A stretch of 64,000 nucleotides of DNA, taken from positions 556,878 through 620,877 of the forward strand of contig NZ_LR698973.1 of assembly GCF_902381825.1 (NCBI RefSeq), read 5' to 3'. How positions within the stretch are numbered: position 1 is the stretch's first letter; each line of letters opens with the position of its first letter. The notes under the pieces are model-generated. The model was not told the origin of the DNA. It was given only the letters and a program-made list of their open reading frames with translations, and did not search any database. Both the position numbers and the translations under genes were made by a program. Below, piece by piece: positions 7,927 to 17,522 of the stretch. Source of the DNA: Pseudocoprococcus catus. Its GTDB lineage: Bacteria; Bacillota; Clostridia; Lachnospirales; Lachnospiraceae.

Positions 7927-8019
7927 GTGACAGGAAGGATCATACGCGATTACGAACCTGAGGAGGCCATTCGGGAGCTGAAAAAACGATGTGCAATGGA
8001 CAACAACGTGGTACAATAA
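7927..8019 (+). other. Short protein-like frame upstream of moeA, possibly a gene remnant
   Basis: From GTG at 7927 a 30-codon frame reads TGRIIRDYEPEEAIRELKK and onward, a sequence that looks like genuine protein. There is no ribosome site and a stop lies just upstream at 7915. It may be the tail of a lost gene. Otherwise the 7641-8062 gap shows only a TATAAT at 7821-7826 without a good -35 box. Confidence 0.25.
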
Positions 8020-8062
8020 AAAGGCAATCAATTCAAAATTTAAAGTTAAGGTAGGAATTAAG

Positions 8063-9262
8063 ATGCAGACAATAACACTGGAGGAAGCGCAGGCACGATT
8101 ACTGGAAGTCGTTCATTGTGTCATGTCGGAAAAGGTCGAATTATTAAGAAGTATCGACAGAATTCTGGCAGAAGATGTGTATGCACATGTCAGTCAGCCG
8201 CCTTTTGAACGGTCGGCTATGGATGGTTATGCCGTTAGAAGTGAAGATATACGGACAGTGAGCAGAAGCAATCCGGTCTGTCTGAAAGTCATTGACCGGG
8301 TTTGTGCCGGAGAAGTGACGGACAAAAGCGTACATGCCGGTGAGGCCATTCGGATTATGACCGGTGCCATGATACCGGAAGGTGCGGATTGTGTTGTCAA
8401 ACAGGAGGACACGGATTATGGTCAGGAACAGGTCAAAATTTATGTGTCATTGGCTCAAAAAATGAATTGCTGCCCCGCAGGCGAGGACTTTCACCAGGGC
8501 GACTGCCTTGGCTGGGAAGGGGAAAAAGTCGATGCTTATATGATGGCTTCCATGGCATCCGGAGGAATAGACAGTGTTCCGGTGAGAAGGAAAGTCCGTG
8601 CGGCGGTGATTACAACCGGTGAGGAGTTGATGCCGCATGGGCAGCCGTTGCTTCCCGGAAAAATCTATAATGCCAATCTGGCTTATCTGACAGGCAGACT
8701 CCTGCAGCTTGACTGCAATCTGACGGAGGGGATCTTTGTCGGTGATGATGCGGATAAAATAACAGCGGCAGTAGAAAAATGCGCAGAAGAGGCAGATGTG
8801 ATATTGACAACGGGCGGTGTATCTGTCGGGGTCAAAGACTTATTGCCGGAGATTATGAAGAAACTGGGTGCAGACATTTTGTTCCATGGTATTGATTTAA
8901 AACCGGGCATGCCCACAATGGCATCTTTATATGGCGGGAAACCAGTCATTTCCCTGTCCGGGAATCCCTTCTCTGCATCTGCTGTATTTGAGCTGCTGAT
9001 GCAGCCGTTATTGCAGAAGATGACAGGAAGCCAACAAACATCTTTGGTGAAAAAAGAAGCTGACATTGCTTATGATTACCCAGGCAATAAAGGCAGTCGT
9101 CGGGTATTAAAAGCCTATGACGATGGACATGCCGTTCACATCACAAAAGGGCAGCATAACGCTCAGATGCGTCAGGGGATCGGAACCAACTGCTTTGTCG
9201 ATATGCCGGCGGGGACAGAGCCATTGAAAGCCGGGGATAAAGTCCATATCTGGAGATTATAA
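8063..9262 (+). CDS. moeA: Molybdopterin molybdenumtransferase MoeA
   Basis: Inserts molybdate into adenylylated molybdopterin in the last common step of molybdenum cofactor synthesis. The 399-residue protein has PFERSAMDGYAVRSEDI, RIMTGAMIPEGADCVVKQED, the MoCF-domain motif TTGGVSVGVKDL, LKPGMPTMASLYGGKPVISLSGNP and a C-terminal beta domain. ATG at 8063 follows AAGGTAGGA; the frame runs on upstream to 7991 without a ribosome site. No other moa/moe genes are nearby, so it stands alone here. Confidence 0.95.
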   Translation: MQTITLEEAQARLLEVVHCVMSEKVELLRSIDRILAEDVYAHVSQPPFERSAMDGYAVRSEDIRTVSRSNPVCLKVIDRVCAGEVTDKSVHAGEAIRIMTGAMIPEGADCVVKQEDTDYGQEQVKIYVSLAQKMNCCPAGEDFHQGDCLGWEGEKVDAYMMASMASGGIDSVPVRRKVRAAVITTGEELMPHGQPLLPGKIYNANLAYLTGRLLQLDCNLTEGIFVGDDADKITAAVEKCAEEADVILTTGGVSVGVKDLLPEIMKKLGADILFHGIDLKPGMPTMASLYGGKPVISLSGNPFSASAVFELLMQPLLQKMTGSQQTSLVKKEADIAYDYPGNKGSRRVLKAYDDGHAVHITKGQHNAQMRQGIGTNCFVDMPAGTEPLKAGDKVHIWRL

Positions 9263-9303
9263 AAAAGATGGGGCTGTCGGAAAATAGACAGCCCCATCTT
9301 TTT
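9263..9303. terminator. Bidirectional terminator between moeA and ftsH
   Basis: GATGGGGCTGTC at 9267-9278 pairs perfectly with 9287-9298, flanked by A-run and T-run, so it can end both convergent transcripts. Confidence 0.9.
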
Positions 9304-11116
9304 AGGCGTTGAGAATATTCATGAACTCTTCGCCGGTAATGGTTTCTTTGTCATAGAGGAAGTGAGCCAATTCATCCAGTTTCGCACGATTCTCAATCAG
9401 AATCTGAAGGGCTTTCTGATGCTGCTGTTTCACCAGTTCAACGACCTTGTGGTCAATCTCAGCCTGAGTTTCAGCAGAACATGCCAGAGATGTATCACCG
9501 CCAAGATACTGGTTGGTGACTGTTTCAAGGGCAACCATGTCGAAGTCCTCATTCATACCGTAGCGGGTGATCATGGCACGGGCAAGGCGGGTTGCCTGTT
9601 CGATATCATTGGAAGCCCCTGTTGTGACGGAGCCGAAGATAACTTCTTCAGCGGCACGACCACCTGTAAATGTAGCGATCTTATTCTCAATTTCTTCTTT
9701 GCTCATCAGATAGTGATTGCCTTCATCCACCTGCATGGTGTAGCCAAGGGCACCGGATGTTCTCGGAATAATCGTGATCTTCTGGACAGGCGCAGAATTG
9801 TTCTGTTTTGCAGCCACAAGCGCATGTCCGATTTCGTGGTAGGAAACAATAAGCTTCTCTTTGTTGGTGAGGATCGCATTCTTCTTCTGGTAACCGGCAA
9901 TAACGGTTTCAATACTTTCTTCCAAATCGGCTTGCGTTGCAAAGCGTCGATTGTCACGGACTGCGCGAAGCGCTGCTTCGTTGACAATATTCGCCAGTTC
10001 GGCACCGGAAGCACCGGAAGCCATACGGGCAATCTTATTAAAATCGATATCGTCAGAAAGACGAATCTTCTTGGCATGGACTTTCAGAATTTCTTCACGG
10101 CCCTTCAAATCAGGCAGTTCAACAGGCACACGTCTGTCAAAACGTCCCGGACGGGTCAGGGCAGGATCCAGGGATTCGGGTCTGTTGGTAGCTGCAAGAA
10201 TAATAACACCTGTGTTGCCTTCAAAACCATCCATCTCAGTCAGCAGCTGATTCAGTGTCTGTTCACGTTCATCATTGCCGCCAATCTGGCCGTCACGCTT
10301 CTTGCCGATGGCATCGATTTCATCAATAAAAACGATACATGGAGCTTTCTCCTTCGCCTGTTTGAACAGGTCACGGACCTTGGAAGCACCCATGCCGACG
10401 AACATTTCGACAAATTCTGAACCGGACATGGAGAAAAACGGCACATTGGATTCACCGGCAACAGCCTTGGCAAGCATTGTCTTACCTGTTCCGGGAGGGC
10501 CTACAAGGAGAATACCCTTCGGCATGGAAGCACCGATCTCCTTGTATTTATTCGGATTGTGGAGATAATCCACAATTTCTGTCAGGTTCTCTTTGGCTTC
10601 ATCTTCACCGGCAACATCGGAGAATTTGATGCCTTCGGTGGATTTCACATAAATCTTGGCGTTGCTCTTGCCCATACCAAACATCATGGAATCTTTGCCG
10701 CCGCCCATCTTGTTCATGAGCTTCTTGGACATATACTGGCCCAGGGCAAAGAAAATGACCAATGGGAGAATCCATGTGAGCAGGAAACTGACCAGTGGGG
10801 ACATCTGTTCAATAATCTCGCTGGAGAATTCTGCACCGGATTCATAAAGTCGTTCTGTACGGTTCGGATCATCCATCAGACCGGTCTTGTAAATCTGGGA
10901 TTCATCCTTATTCGTGAAAACAATCTGATTGCTTTCAATTTCAACCTTGCCAATCTCTTTCTTCTCAGTCATGCTGATGAAAGTGCCGTAATCGACCTCT
11001 TTCACGCTGTGCTGCTGAATCAGCGGCATAATGAATGTATTGAGAATAATGAGGATGAGCAGAACGATTGTATAGTAGTAAAACCAATTCTTTTTTGGAG
11101 TTTTGACTTCATTCAT
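9302..11116 (-). CDS. ftsH: ATP-dependent zinc metalloprotease FtsH
   Basis: A membrane-anchored hexameric AAA+ protease that degrades membrane and regulatory proteins. Two N-terminal membrane segments (about residues 12-32 and 108-128) flank a short extracytoplasmic domain; then come Walker A GPPGTGKT, Walker [12 protein letters not shown], the second region of homology [19 protein letters not shown], and the zinc site, which reads HEIGH instead of the common HEAGH. The total of 604 residues is normal. ATG at 11116 follows AAGGAGG. It lies alone, transcribed opposite to moeA and the ABC genes. Confidence 0.95.
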   Translation of the reverse strand: MNEVKTPKKNWFYYYTIVLLILIILNTFIMPLIQQHSVKEVDYGTFISMTEKKEIGKVEIESNQIVFTNKDESQIYKTGLMDDPNRTERLYESGAEFSSEIIEQMSPLVSFLLTWILPLVIFFALGQYMSKKLMNKMGGGKDSMMFGMGKSNAKIYVKSTEGIKFSDVAGEDEAKENLTEIVDYLHNPNKYKEIGASMPKGILLVGPPGTGKTMLAKAVAGESNVPFFSMSGSEFVEMFVGMGASKVRDLFKQAKEKAPCIVFIDEIDAIGKKRDGQIGGNDEREQTLNQLLTEMDGFEGNTGVIILAATNRPESLDPALTRPGRFDRRVPVELPDLKGREEILKVHAKKIRLSDDIDFNKIARMASGASGAELANIVNEAALRAVRDNRRFATQADLEESIETVIAGYQKKNAILTNKEKLIVSYHEIGHALVAAKQNNSAPVQKITIIPRTSGALGYTMQVDEGNHYLMSKEEIENKIATFTGGRAAEEVIFGSVTTGASNDIEQATRLARAMITRYGMNEDFDMVALETVTNQYLGGDTSLACSAETQAEIDHKVVELVKQQHQKALQILIENRAKLDELAHFLYDKETITGEEFMNILNA

Positions 11117-11166
11117 AATATTCGGCCTCCTTATAATGCATGTTTCTAATAATTCTACATTATATC

Positions 11167-11194
11167 ATTATATCCAAAAATATACCATGCACAA
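11167..11194 (-). promoter_or_regulatory. Possible ftsH promoter
   Basis: Minus-strand TTGTGC (11189-11194) and TATAAT (11167-11172), spacer 16. A second TATAAT-like box lies closer to the gene, so the exact start is uncertain. Confidence 0.5.
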
Positions 11195-11375
11195 TCTCTT
11201 ATAAATCTGTTTAATAATTGAAAATATTAAGAAATATAAATAATATTTTTATTAAATCTTTAGTTGACGGGAGAAATGATACCATGCATACTTATAGTAG
11301 AGGGTGTATGCCTGCACCGGCTATGATGGAGAGAAGCGGTGCAGACAGTGTACGGAGAATTGATGGGGGAGAAAT

Positions 11376-13124
11376 ATGCGATTAATGTTATCTTATCTCA
11401 AGCGCTATAAAGGGCTTGTTTTTTTAAACTTTATTTCTGTTTTTGGGTTTGCATTGACAGAACTGGGTATTCCGACGATTATCTCCAGAATGGTTGACGG
11501 CGGTGTAGCCAGTGGGGATCGGGAATATCTGCTGAAAATGGGCGGGCTGATCGCTCTGATTTCGGTTGTGGGTATTCTCGGAACGGTTGTCCTCGGCTAT
11601 TGCGGTGCCAGAATTTCTACAGCGGTCACCTGCGATATCAGAAATGATCTTTTTGAAAAGGTTCAGAGTTTTTCTCATCGGGAAATGAATCAGCTGGGTG
11701 TTTCTTCACTGATCACAAGGACGAGTAATGATGCACTTCAGATTATGAATTTTATGAATATCATTCTGAGAACGGCAATGCTGACACCGGTCATGATCGC
11801 GGTCAGTTTTACGCTGATTATCATGTCATCGGTGAAATTATCGCTGATCATTGCGGCGACAGTGCCTTTTATTATTCTGGGTGTCATACTTGTCGCTAAA
11901 ATATCCGGTCCGGTCAGTGAACGTCAGCAGACGGCATTAGATGGCCTGAATCGTATTTTCAGAGAGAATCTGACAGGAATCCGGGTGATCCGTTCTTTTA
12001 ATAATGATGCCCGTGAGACAGAACGTTTCGGGGAACAGAATCAGGCGTTTACAAATCAGTCCAAAAAGCTGTTCACATTGATGAGTTCTACGGAACCGCT
12101 GTTTTTTCTTCTGATGAATATTGCAGCATTGGCGATTTATTTTGTTGCCAGTCAGATGATCGATAAGAGTGCGCTGCAGGTGGGGCAGCTGATGGCGTTT
12201 ATGGAATACCTGTTTCATGCCATGTTCTCAGTGATGCTGTTCTGCCTTGTGTTTATGATGTATCCCCGTGCGAATATTTCGGCCAAACGTATAGAGACAG
12301 TGATGAATATGACGCCGGATATCACAGATGAGACTGTCAGCACGCAGCGTGTACATGATGATAAAGAACCTATAAAAGAAGTTATATTTGAACATGTTGA
12401 TTTCTGTTATCCGGATGGGGAAGAAGCGGTTCTGAAAGATATTTCTTTTTCTGCCAGGGCCGGACAGACAACGGCTATTATCGGAAGTACCGGTTCCGGA
12501 AAGAGCACATTGATCCAGCTGATCCCGAGATTTTATGACGTGACCGGCGGACGTGTTCTGGTTAATGGCGTGGATGTCAGACAGATCAACAGTCATAAGT
12601 TGCGTGAACATATCGGATTTGTTGCACAGAAGGCGAATTTGTTCAGTGGCACCATTGAGGAAAATATTCGTTTCGGTTGCTCTGAAGCAACGGATGAGGA
12701 AATACGGCATGCTGCTGATATTGCGCAGGCAGCGGATTTTATTATGAATAAGCCAAAGGGTTTTAAAGAACGGATTGTAGAGGGAGCAGGCAATTTGTCC
12801 GGCGGACAGAAGCAGCGCCTGTCTATTGCAAGGGCGCTGGTCAGAAAACCGGATATTTATATTTACGACGATTCATTTTCAGCACTGGATATGAAAACAG
12901 ATGCTGTACTGCGTCAGGCATTAAAACCGGAAGTGAAGAATGCGATTGTTATCATTGTTGCCCAACGTGTTTCGACAATTATGGATGCGGATCAGATCCT
13001 TGTTCTGGATGAGGGGCGTCTGGCAGCATCGGGCCGCCATGAGGAATTATTAAAAACATGCCCGCTTTACTATGAAATTGCAGCATCTCAGCTGAGTGAG
13101 GAGGAACTGCAGAATGTCTGTTGA
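11376..13124 (+). CDS. ABC exporter subunit with degenerate ATPase site (half of heterodimer)
   Basis: A 582-residue half-transporter: six membrane segments (about 15-290) then an ATPase domain with Walker A GSTGSGKST, signature LSGGQKQR and Walker B IYIYDDSFSALD. The residue after the Walker B aspartate is Asp where active exporters have Glu. This matches the non-catalytic partner of asymmetric heterodimeric exporters such as TM287/288 and LmrCD. The stop overlaps the next gene by 11 bases. Likely substrates are drugs, peptides or lipids; none can be named. ATG at 11376 follows GGGGGAGA. Confidence 0.92.
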   Translation: MRLMLSYLKRYKGLVFLNFISVFGFALTELGIPTIISRMVDGGVASGDREYLLKMGGLIALISVVGILGTVVLGYCGARISTAVTCDIRNDLFEKVQSFSHREMNQLGVSSLITRTSNDALQIMNFMNIILRTAMLTPVMIAVSFTLIIMSSVKLSLIIAATVPFIILGVILVAKISGPVSERQQTALDGLNRIFRENLTGIRVIRSFNNDARETERFGEQNQAFTNQSKKLFTLMSSTEPLFFLLMNIAALAIYFVASQMIDKSALQVGQLMAFMEYLFHAMFSVMLFCLVFMMYPRANISAKRIETVMNMTPDITDETVSTQRVHDDKEPIKEVIFEHVDFCYPDGEEAVLKDISFSARAGQTTAIIGSTGSGKSTLIQLIPRFYDVTGGRVLVNGVDVRQINSHKLREHIGFVAQKANLFSGTIEENIRFGCSEATDEEIRHAADIAQAADFIMNKPKGFKERIVEGAGNLSGGQKQRLSIARALVRKPDIYIYDDSFSALDMKTDAVLRQALKPEVKNAIVIIVAQRVSTIMDADQILVLDEGRLAASGRHEELLKTCPLYYEIAASQLSEEELQNVC

Positions 13125-14943
13125 TCGAACTGAAAATAAAAACGGCAGGAAGGGACTTGCCCAGGTGGGTTACTGCCTCAAATATCTGATGAATTTTTTG
13201 CGTCCGTATAAAGGCGGCCTGATCCTTGGTCTGCTGATGGTTGTCGTGGCCAATATAACATTTGCGGTGATGCCGGTGGTGGAGGGAGAGATGACAACAC
13301 AGCTCTTTAGTGACGGGGAAGCGATACTGAAGGGCGTGGAAGGTGCACATGTCCATTTTGATGTGATTTTCGGAATCATGGGGACGCTGGTGATTATTTA
13401 TATCATCAAAACAGTTTCTCAGCTGATCACGGCTGTTTTTCTGACGCGGGTGCTGCAGCAGGCCATGTGTGATATACGCAATGCTTTGCAGAAAAAGATT
13501 CAGCGGCTGCCGGTGCGTTATTTTGATGATCATGCTTTTGGGGATGTACTCAGTTGTGTGACCAATGATGTGGATACGCTGAGCAATGCGCTGCAGGAAA
13601 CCCTGCAGAGAGTTCTGGCAGCGATTCTGACCTTCATTTTTGTTATAGGGATGATGTTTTACATTCACACCATTTTGGCCTGTATAGCGATTTTGATCAT
13701 TCCACTGTCACTGATCGTGACCCGGTTTTTTGTAACGAGATCACAAAAATTGTTTGATACACAGCAGGAAACACTGGGGGAGCTGAATGGTACGATCACG
13801 GAGATGTATGGTGGTTTTAATGAAATCATTTTATATAACAGGCAGAAAATGGCTCTGGACAAATTTCACGATGTGAATGACAGGATGCGGAAGGCTTCTT
13901 TCAGGGCACAATTTGCATCCTCTCTGATCTCGCCGTGTATTTCTCTGATCACGTATCTGATTATCGGTTCTGTGGCTGTAACAGGCTGTTTGTTTGTCAT
14001 GAATGGAACGCTTTTGCTTGGCAATCTCCAGGCCTTTGTCCGTTATATCTGGCAGATCAATGACCCGCTGTCACAGATTTCCCAATTGTCTTCACAGGTA
14101 CAGTCTGCCTTTGCGGCCATGGGAAGAATTTTTAATCTGATGGATGAGGAAGAGGAAGTACAGGATGGCAAAGTCGAGATCCGACCGGAAAAATTCCGGG
14201 GTGAAGTCACTTTTGATCATGTTGTTTTTGGGTATGATGATGAAACATTAATGCGGGATGTGAATTTTCAGGCGAAGCCGGGACAGATGGTGGCAATTGT
14301 AGGACCGACCGGGGCAGGCAAAACGACATTGATGAATTTGCTGCTGCGTTTTTATGATGTAAAGGGCGGAGCCATCAAAATTGATGGTATTGATATCCGG
14401 GATATGAACCGAGAAGAACTGAGACAGCTTTTTTCATTGGTGCTGCAGGATACATGGCTGTTTAAGGGCAGCATTTATGATAATATTCATTACGGAAGGC
14501 TGACAGCCAGAAAGGATGAAGTTATTTCCGCTGCCAAAATGGCCAATGTGCATCATTTTATCAAAACACTGACCGGCGGTTACAACTTTGAGATCAATGA
14601 GGAAAGCAGTAATATTTCACAGGGAGAGAAGCAGCTTTTGACGATTGCAAGGGCGATTCTGAAAGATCCCCGGATCATCATTCTGGATGAAGCAACTTCG
14701 TCTGTGGATACCCGTCTGGAGAAAATGCTGCAGGATGCCATGCATAAAGTCATGGACGGCAGAACATCCTTTGTGATCGCCCATCGTCTGTCAACTGTCA
14801 GAAATGCGGATCTGATTCTTGTGGTTGACCATGGTGATATTGTGGAGCAGGGGACTCATGAGGAACTTCTGGCGAAAAAAGGTGTTTACGAAAATTTATA
14901 TCATAGCGGCACATCACTTGCGAATCATCAGCCAGTGTGCTAA
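13114..14943 (+). CDS. ABC exporter subunit with intact ATPase site (half of heterodimer)
   Basis: A 609-residue half-transporter with the same layout as its upstream partner. It carries Walker A GPTGAGKTT, an altered signature ISQGEKQLL and a complete Walker B IIILDEATSSVD with the catalytic Glu. In the heterodimer, the proper LSGGQ of the first subunit and this Walker A/Glu form the working site, while the altered signature belongs to the degenerate one, a consistent complement. ATG at 13114 follows GAGGAGG; the frame is open to 13096. The overlap suggests coupled, equimolar translation. Confidence 0.93.
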   Translation: MSVDRTENKNGRKGLAQVGYCLKYLMNFLRPYKGGLILGLLMVVVANITFAVMPVVEGEMTTQLFSDGEAILKGVEGAHVHFDVIFGIMGTLVIIYIIKTVSQLITAVFLTRVLQQAMCDIRNALQKKIQRLPVRYFDDHAFGDVLSCVTNDVDTLSNALQETLQRVLAAILTFIFVIGMMFYIHTILACIAILIIPLSLIVTRFFVTRSQKLFDTQQETLGELNGTITEMYGGFNEIILYNRQKMALDKFHDVNDRMRKASFRAQFASSLISPCISLITYLIIGSVAVTGCLFVMNGTLLLGNLQAFVRYIWQINDPLSQISQLSSQVQSAFAAMGRIFNLMDEEEEVQDGKVEIRPEKFRGEVTFDHVVFGYDDETLMRDVNFQAKPGQMVAIVGPTGAGKTTLMNLLLRFYDVKGGAIKIDGIDIRDMNREELRQLFSLVLQDTWLFKGSIYDNIHYGRLTARKDEVISAAKMANVHHFIKTLTGGYNFEINEESSNISQGEKQLLTIARAILKDPRIIILDEATSSVDTRLEKMLQDAMHKVMDGRTSFVIAHRLSTVRNADLILVVDHGDIVEQGTHEELLAKKGVYENLYHSGTSLANHQPVC

Positions 14944-15026
14944 GATAGAGATTAATTGTAATTATCTAAACAATGAATTACAAAAGAAATTTGACAACAT
15001 GAAGCTATTTATATGGAGGAAATGTT

Positions 15027-16508
15027 ATGAGCAGCAAAAGACGAAGAAAAAAAGCCCGGGTTCCGGGATTGATCATTACTATTATATTGCTGTTGCTTGT
15101 CGCTGAATTTGTAGGACTCTTGGCGATTACAAAGCTTTTGCCGGTCTATCTGCTTTTTGCAGTAGGCATTGTATTTATGACCTGTGTATTGCTGGTGGCA
15201 ATGCTGACAGGAAATTTCAGGAAGAAAGTCCGATTTATTATCGGTGCAATTCTGGGTGTTCTGCTTCTTGTAATTCTGCTTCTGGGCAATCTTTATGTGA
15301 TGAGCACATATAATACGTTGAATAAGATATCAGGTGTAAATACACAGACTTCTCAGATTGGTGTTTATGTATTGAAGGATGATTCAGCCCAGTCTATTGA
15401 GGATGCAAAGAGTTATACTTTCGGTACTTTAAGCAATCTGGATACAGAGAACACACAGGCTGCTGTCAAGCAGATAGAAGAGCGTACCGGGCAGTCTGTA
15501 AAGACACAGGAAGAAAATGGTGTAACAAAGCTTGTGGACAGCCTGCTGGACGGCAGTTGTGATGCGATTATTCTGAATCATGCTTACCTGCCTGTACTTG
15601 AGGACATGGAAGGTTATGCAGATATCGAGGATAAGATCAGAGAACTGGATCTTCTGAGTGTTGATGTGGAGATTAAGACAGATGATACTGCTTCTTCAGA
15701 TGATACAGCGAAACAGACAGATCCGGATAATATTATCCGTCTGTATATCAGCGGTATTGATACCAGAGGCAGTGAGATCATTAATACGCGAAGCGATGTC
15801 AATATCATTGCAACGATCAATATAGATACCAAGCAGATGCTGCTTGTATCTACACCGCGTGATTATTTTGTACCCCTGTCTATTTCCAATGGTGTACCGG
15901 ATAAGCTGACTCATGCCGGTATTTACGGTATTGATGTTTCTATGGATACACTGGGTATGCTCTATGATATTTCTCTGGACGATTATTTCCGTGTGAACTT
16001 TGCCGGATTTATCAAGATTATTGATGCGCTTGGCGGTGTTGATATGAATGTAGAAGCATCATTTTCTGATAGAGGGTATTCATTTACACAGGGGATGATG
16101 CATATGAACGGTGAAGAAGCGTTAGTATATGCTCGAGAAAGATATGCGTTTTCAGATGGAGACCGTGCAAGAGGTCGTCATCAAATGGAATTGATCAATG
16201 CGGTTATGCAGAAAGTATTATCGCCAGAAATTTTAAGTAAGTATACTGAAGTGCTGGCAAGTTTGGATGGCTGCTTTGAGACAAACTTCTCCTATGACCG
16301 TCTGGCTGAACTGGTACGTCAGCAGCTGACAGACGGCGGAAGCTGGAATATTGTCAGCTACAGTGTAAACGGCAGCGGTGATACAAGACAGCCGTATTCC
16401 ATGAGTGCTAATGCCTATGTTATGATACCGGATCAGACAACTGTTGACAAAGCGAAAGAGCTGATGCAGCAGGTTGTTGATGGAGAGGTTGTTAATCTGA
16501 ACGAATAG
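15027..16508 (+). CDS. LCP family cell-wall polymer ligase (LytR-CpsA-Psr)
   Basis: A 493-residue membrane enzyme of the LCP family, which transfers lipid-linked polymers such as teichoic acids or capsule to peptidoglycan. Three N-terminal membrane segments (about 10-95) precede an extracytoplasmic accessory region (about 105-225) and the LCP domain with SGIDTRG, RSDVNIIATIN, LLVSTPRDYFVPL, HAGIYG and the arginine-rich YARERYAFSDGDRARGRHQ. A low-complexity TDDTASSDDTAKQTDPD linker precedes the catalytic domain. ATG at 15027 follows TGGAGGA. It is followed closely by the exonuclease gene. Confidence 0.93.
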   Translation: MSSKRRRKKARVPGLIITIILLLLVAEFVGLLAITKLLPVYLLFAVGIVFMTCVLLVAMLTGNFRKKVRFIIGAILGVLLLVILLLGNLYVMSTYNTLNKISGVNTQTSQIGVYVLKDDSAQSIEDAKSYTFGTLSNLDTENTQAAVKQIEERTGQSVKTQEENGVTKLVDSLLDGSCDAIILNHAYLPVLEDMEGYADIEDKIRELDLLSVDVEIKTDDTASSDDTAKQTDPDNIIRLYISGIDTRGSEIINTRSDVNIIATINIDTKQMLLVSTPRDYFVPLSISNGVPDKLTHAGIYGIDVSMDTLGMLYDISLDDYFRVNFAGFIKIIDALGGVDMNVEASFSDRGYSFTQGMMHMNGEEALVYARERYAFSDGDRARGRHQMELINAVMQKVLSPEILSKYTEVLASLDGCFETNFSYDRLAELVRQQLTDGGSWNIVSYSVNGSGDTRQPYSMSANAYVMIPDQTTVDKAKELMQQVVDGEVVNLNE

Positions 16509-16527
16509 TCTGGATGGAGTGGACGGC

Positions 16528-17490
16528 ATGAATTATGTAGTTGTGGATTTTGAATGGAATCAGGCTTGTTATGGCAAGGGATCTGAGAATCGGAAGATAC
16601 CCTTTGAGATCATTGAGATTGGTGCAGTGAAGCTGGATGAGAACTTGAAGGAGATCGACCGTTTCAGCCGGACCATTCGTCCGAAAGTATACAAGAAACT
16701 TCATTATATTACACGGGATCTGACAGGGATTACCCAGGAGGAGCTGTGTGCCAGTGATCCGTTTTCTTATGTCCTGGTAGATTTTATGCTGTGGTGCGGC
16801 AAGGATTATATTTTCTGCACATGGGGCAATATGGACCTGGTGGAATTGCAGCGCAACATGAAATACTATGGCCTGTTGGATCTTTTGAAGGGGCCGGTCA
16901 AATATTACAACGTGCAGAAGTTTTTTCGATTACTTTGTGCGCATGATGCATCGGCGGTATCTCTTGAATCGGCAGTTGATTATTTTCAGCTGCCGAAAGA
17001 GGCCGGTTTTCATCGGGCGGTCAATGATGCGGCTTATACGGCAGATGTTTTCCGCAGGATTGATCAGGAAGAAGCGAAGAAACTCTACTCGATTGATTAT
17101 TATCAGAATCCGCAGAGTAAAGGGGATGAGATCCATCTTCGATATGATTCCTATTACAAGTATATTTCCAGAGTTTTTGATACGAGAGAAGAAGCATTGG
17201 CGGACAGGGAAGTGCGTTCAACAAAATGTTATAAGTGCGGACGTGCAGCAAGGAAGAAAATGCATTGGTTTTCGGCAAGAACGAAAGCGTACTATTGTCT
17301 GGCCGATTGCCCGGAACATGGTTATATACGCGGCAAACTGAGAATTAAGAAAGATGATGAGCAGCATATCTATATTGTCAAGACATTGCGGCTGATCGAT
17401 GAAGAGGGTGCGCAGCAATTGCGCCAAATGAAAGCAGATGTTTTGAAAAAGCGCCGTGAGCGCAGACAAAAAGGCTGTCAATGTCACTGA
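16528..17490 (+). CDS. DEDDh 3'-5' exonuclease with C-terminal zinc ribbon
   Basis: A 320-residue protein. The N-terminal exonuclease domain (about 1-180) has Exo I VDFEWNQ, ending in FEIIEIGAV, and Exo III HRAVNDAAYTADV, the DEDDh set of the DnaQ/KapD group; Exo II lies near TWGNMDL. A C-terminal CYKCGR ... YYCLADCPEHG cluster would bind zinc, followed by a basic tail. Related Firmicute proteins process nucleic acid 3' ends, but the substrate is unknown here. ATG at 16528 (GGAG upstream) is preferred over GTG at 16519. The last codons fall inside the terminator stem. Confidence 0.88.
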   Translation: MNYVVVDFEWNQACYGKGSENRKIPFEIIEIGAVKLDENLKEIDRFSRTIRPKVYKKLHYITRDLTGITQEELCASDPFSYVLVDFMLWCGKDYIFCTWGNMDLVELQRNMKYYGLLDLLKGPVKYYNVQKFFRLLCAHDASAVSLESAVDYFQLPKEAGFHRAVNDAAYTADVFRRIDQEEAKKLYSIDYYQNPQSKGDEIHLRYDSYYKYISRVFDTREEALADREVRSTKCYKCGRAARKKMHWFSARTKAYYCLADCPEHGYIRGKLRIKKDDEQHIYIVKTLRLIDEEGAQQLRQMKADVLKKRRERRQKGCQCH

Positions 17491-17520
17491 AGTAACTTCA
17501 GTGGCATTGACAGCCTTTTG
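17468..17520. terminator. Bidirectional terminator, overlapping the exonuclease stop
   Basis: A stem of about 25 bases with one mismatch, AAAAGGCTGTCAATGT on one arm, a hairpin tip at ACTGAAGTAACTTCAGT and a terminal T-run. The plus-strand gene stops at 17490, inside the structure; the minus-strand gene at 17523 stops just beyond it. Confidence 0.9.
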
Positions 17521-17522
17521 TA

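Noticed and set aside
7803..8062. Molybdenum cofactor riboswitch before moeA
   Set aside because: No Moco-motif core could be recognised, and part of the stretch reads as protein-like sequence.
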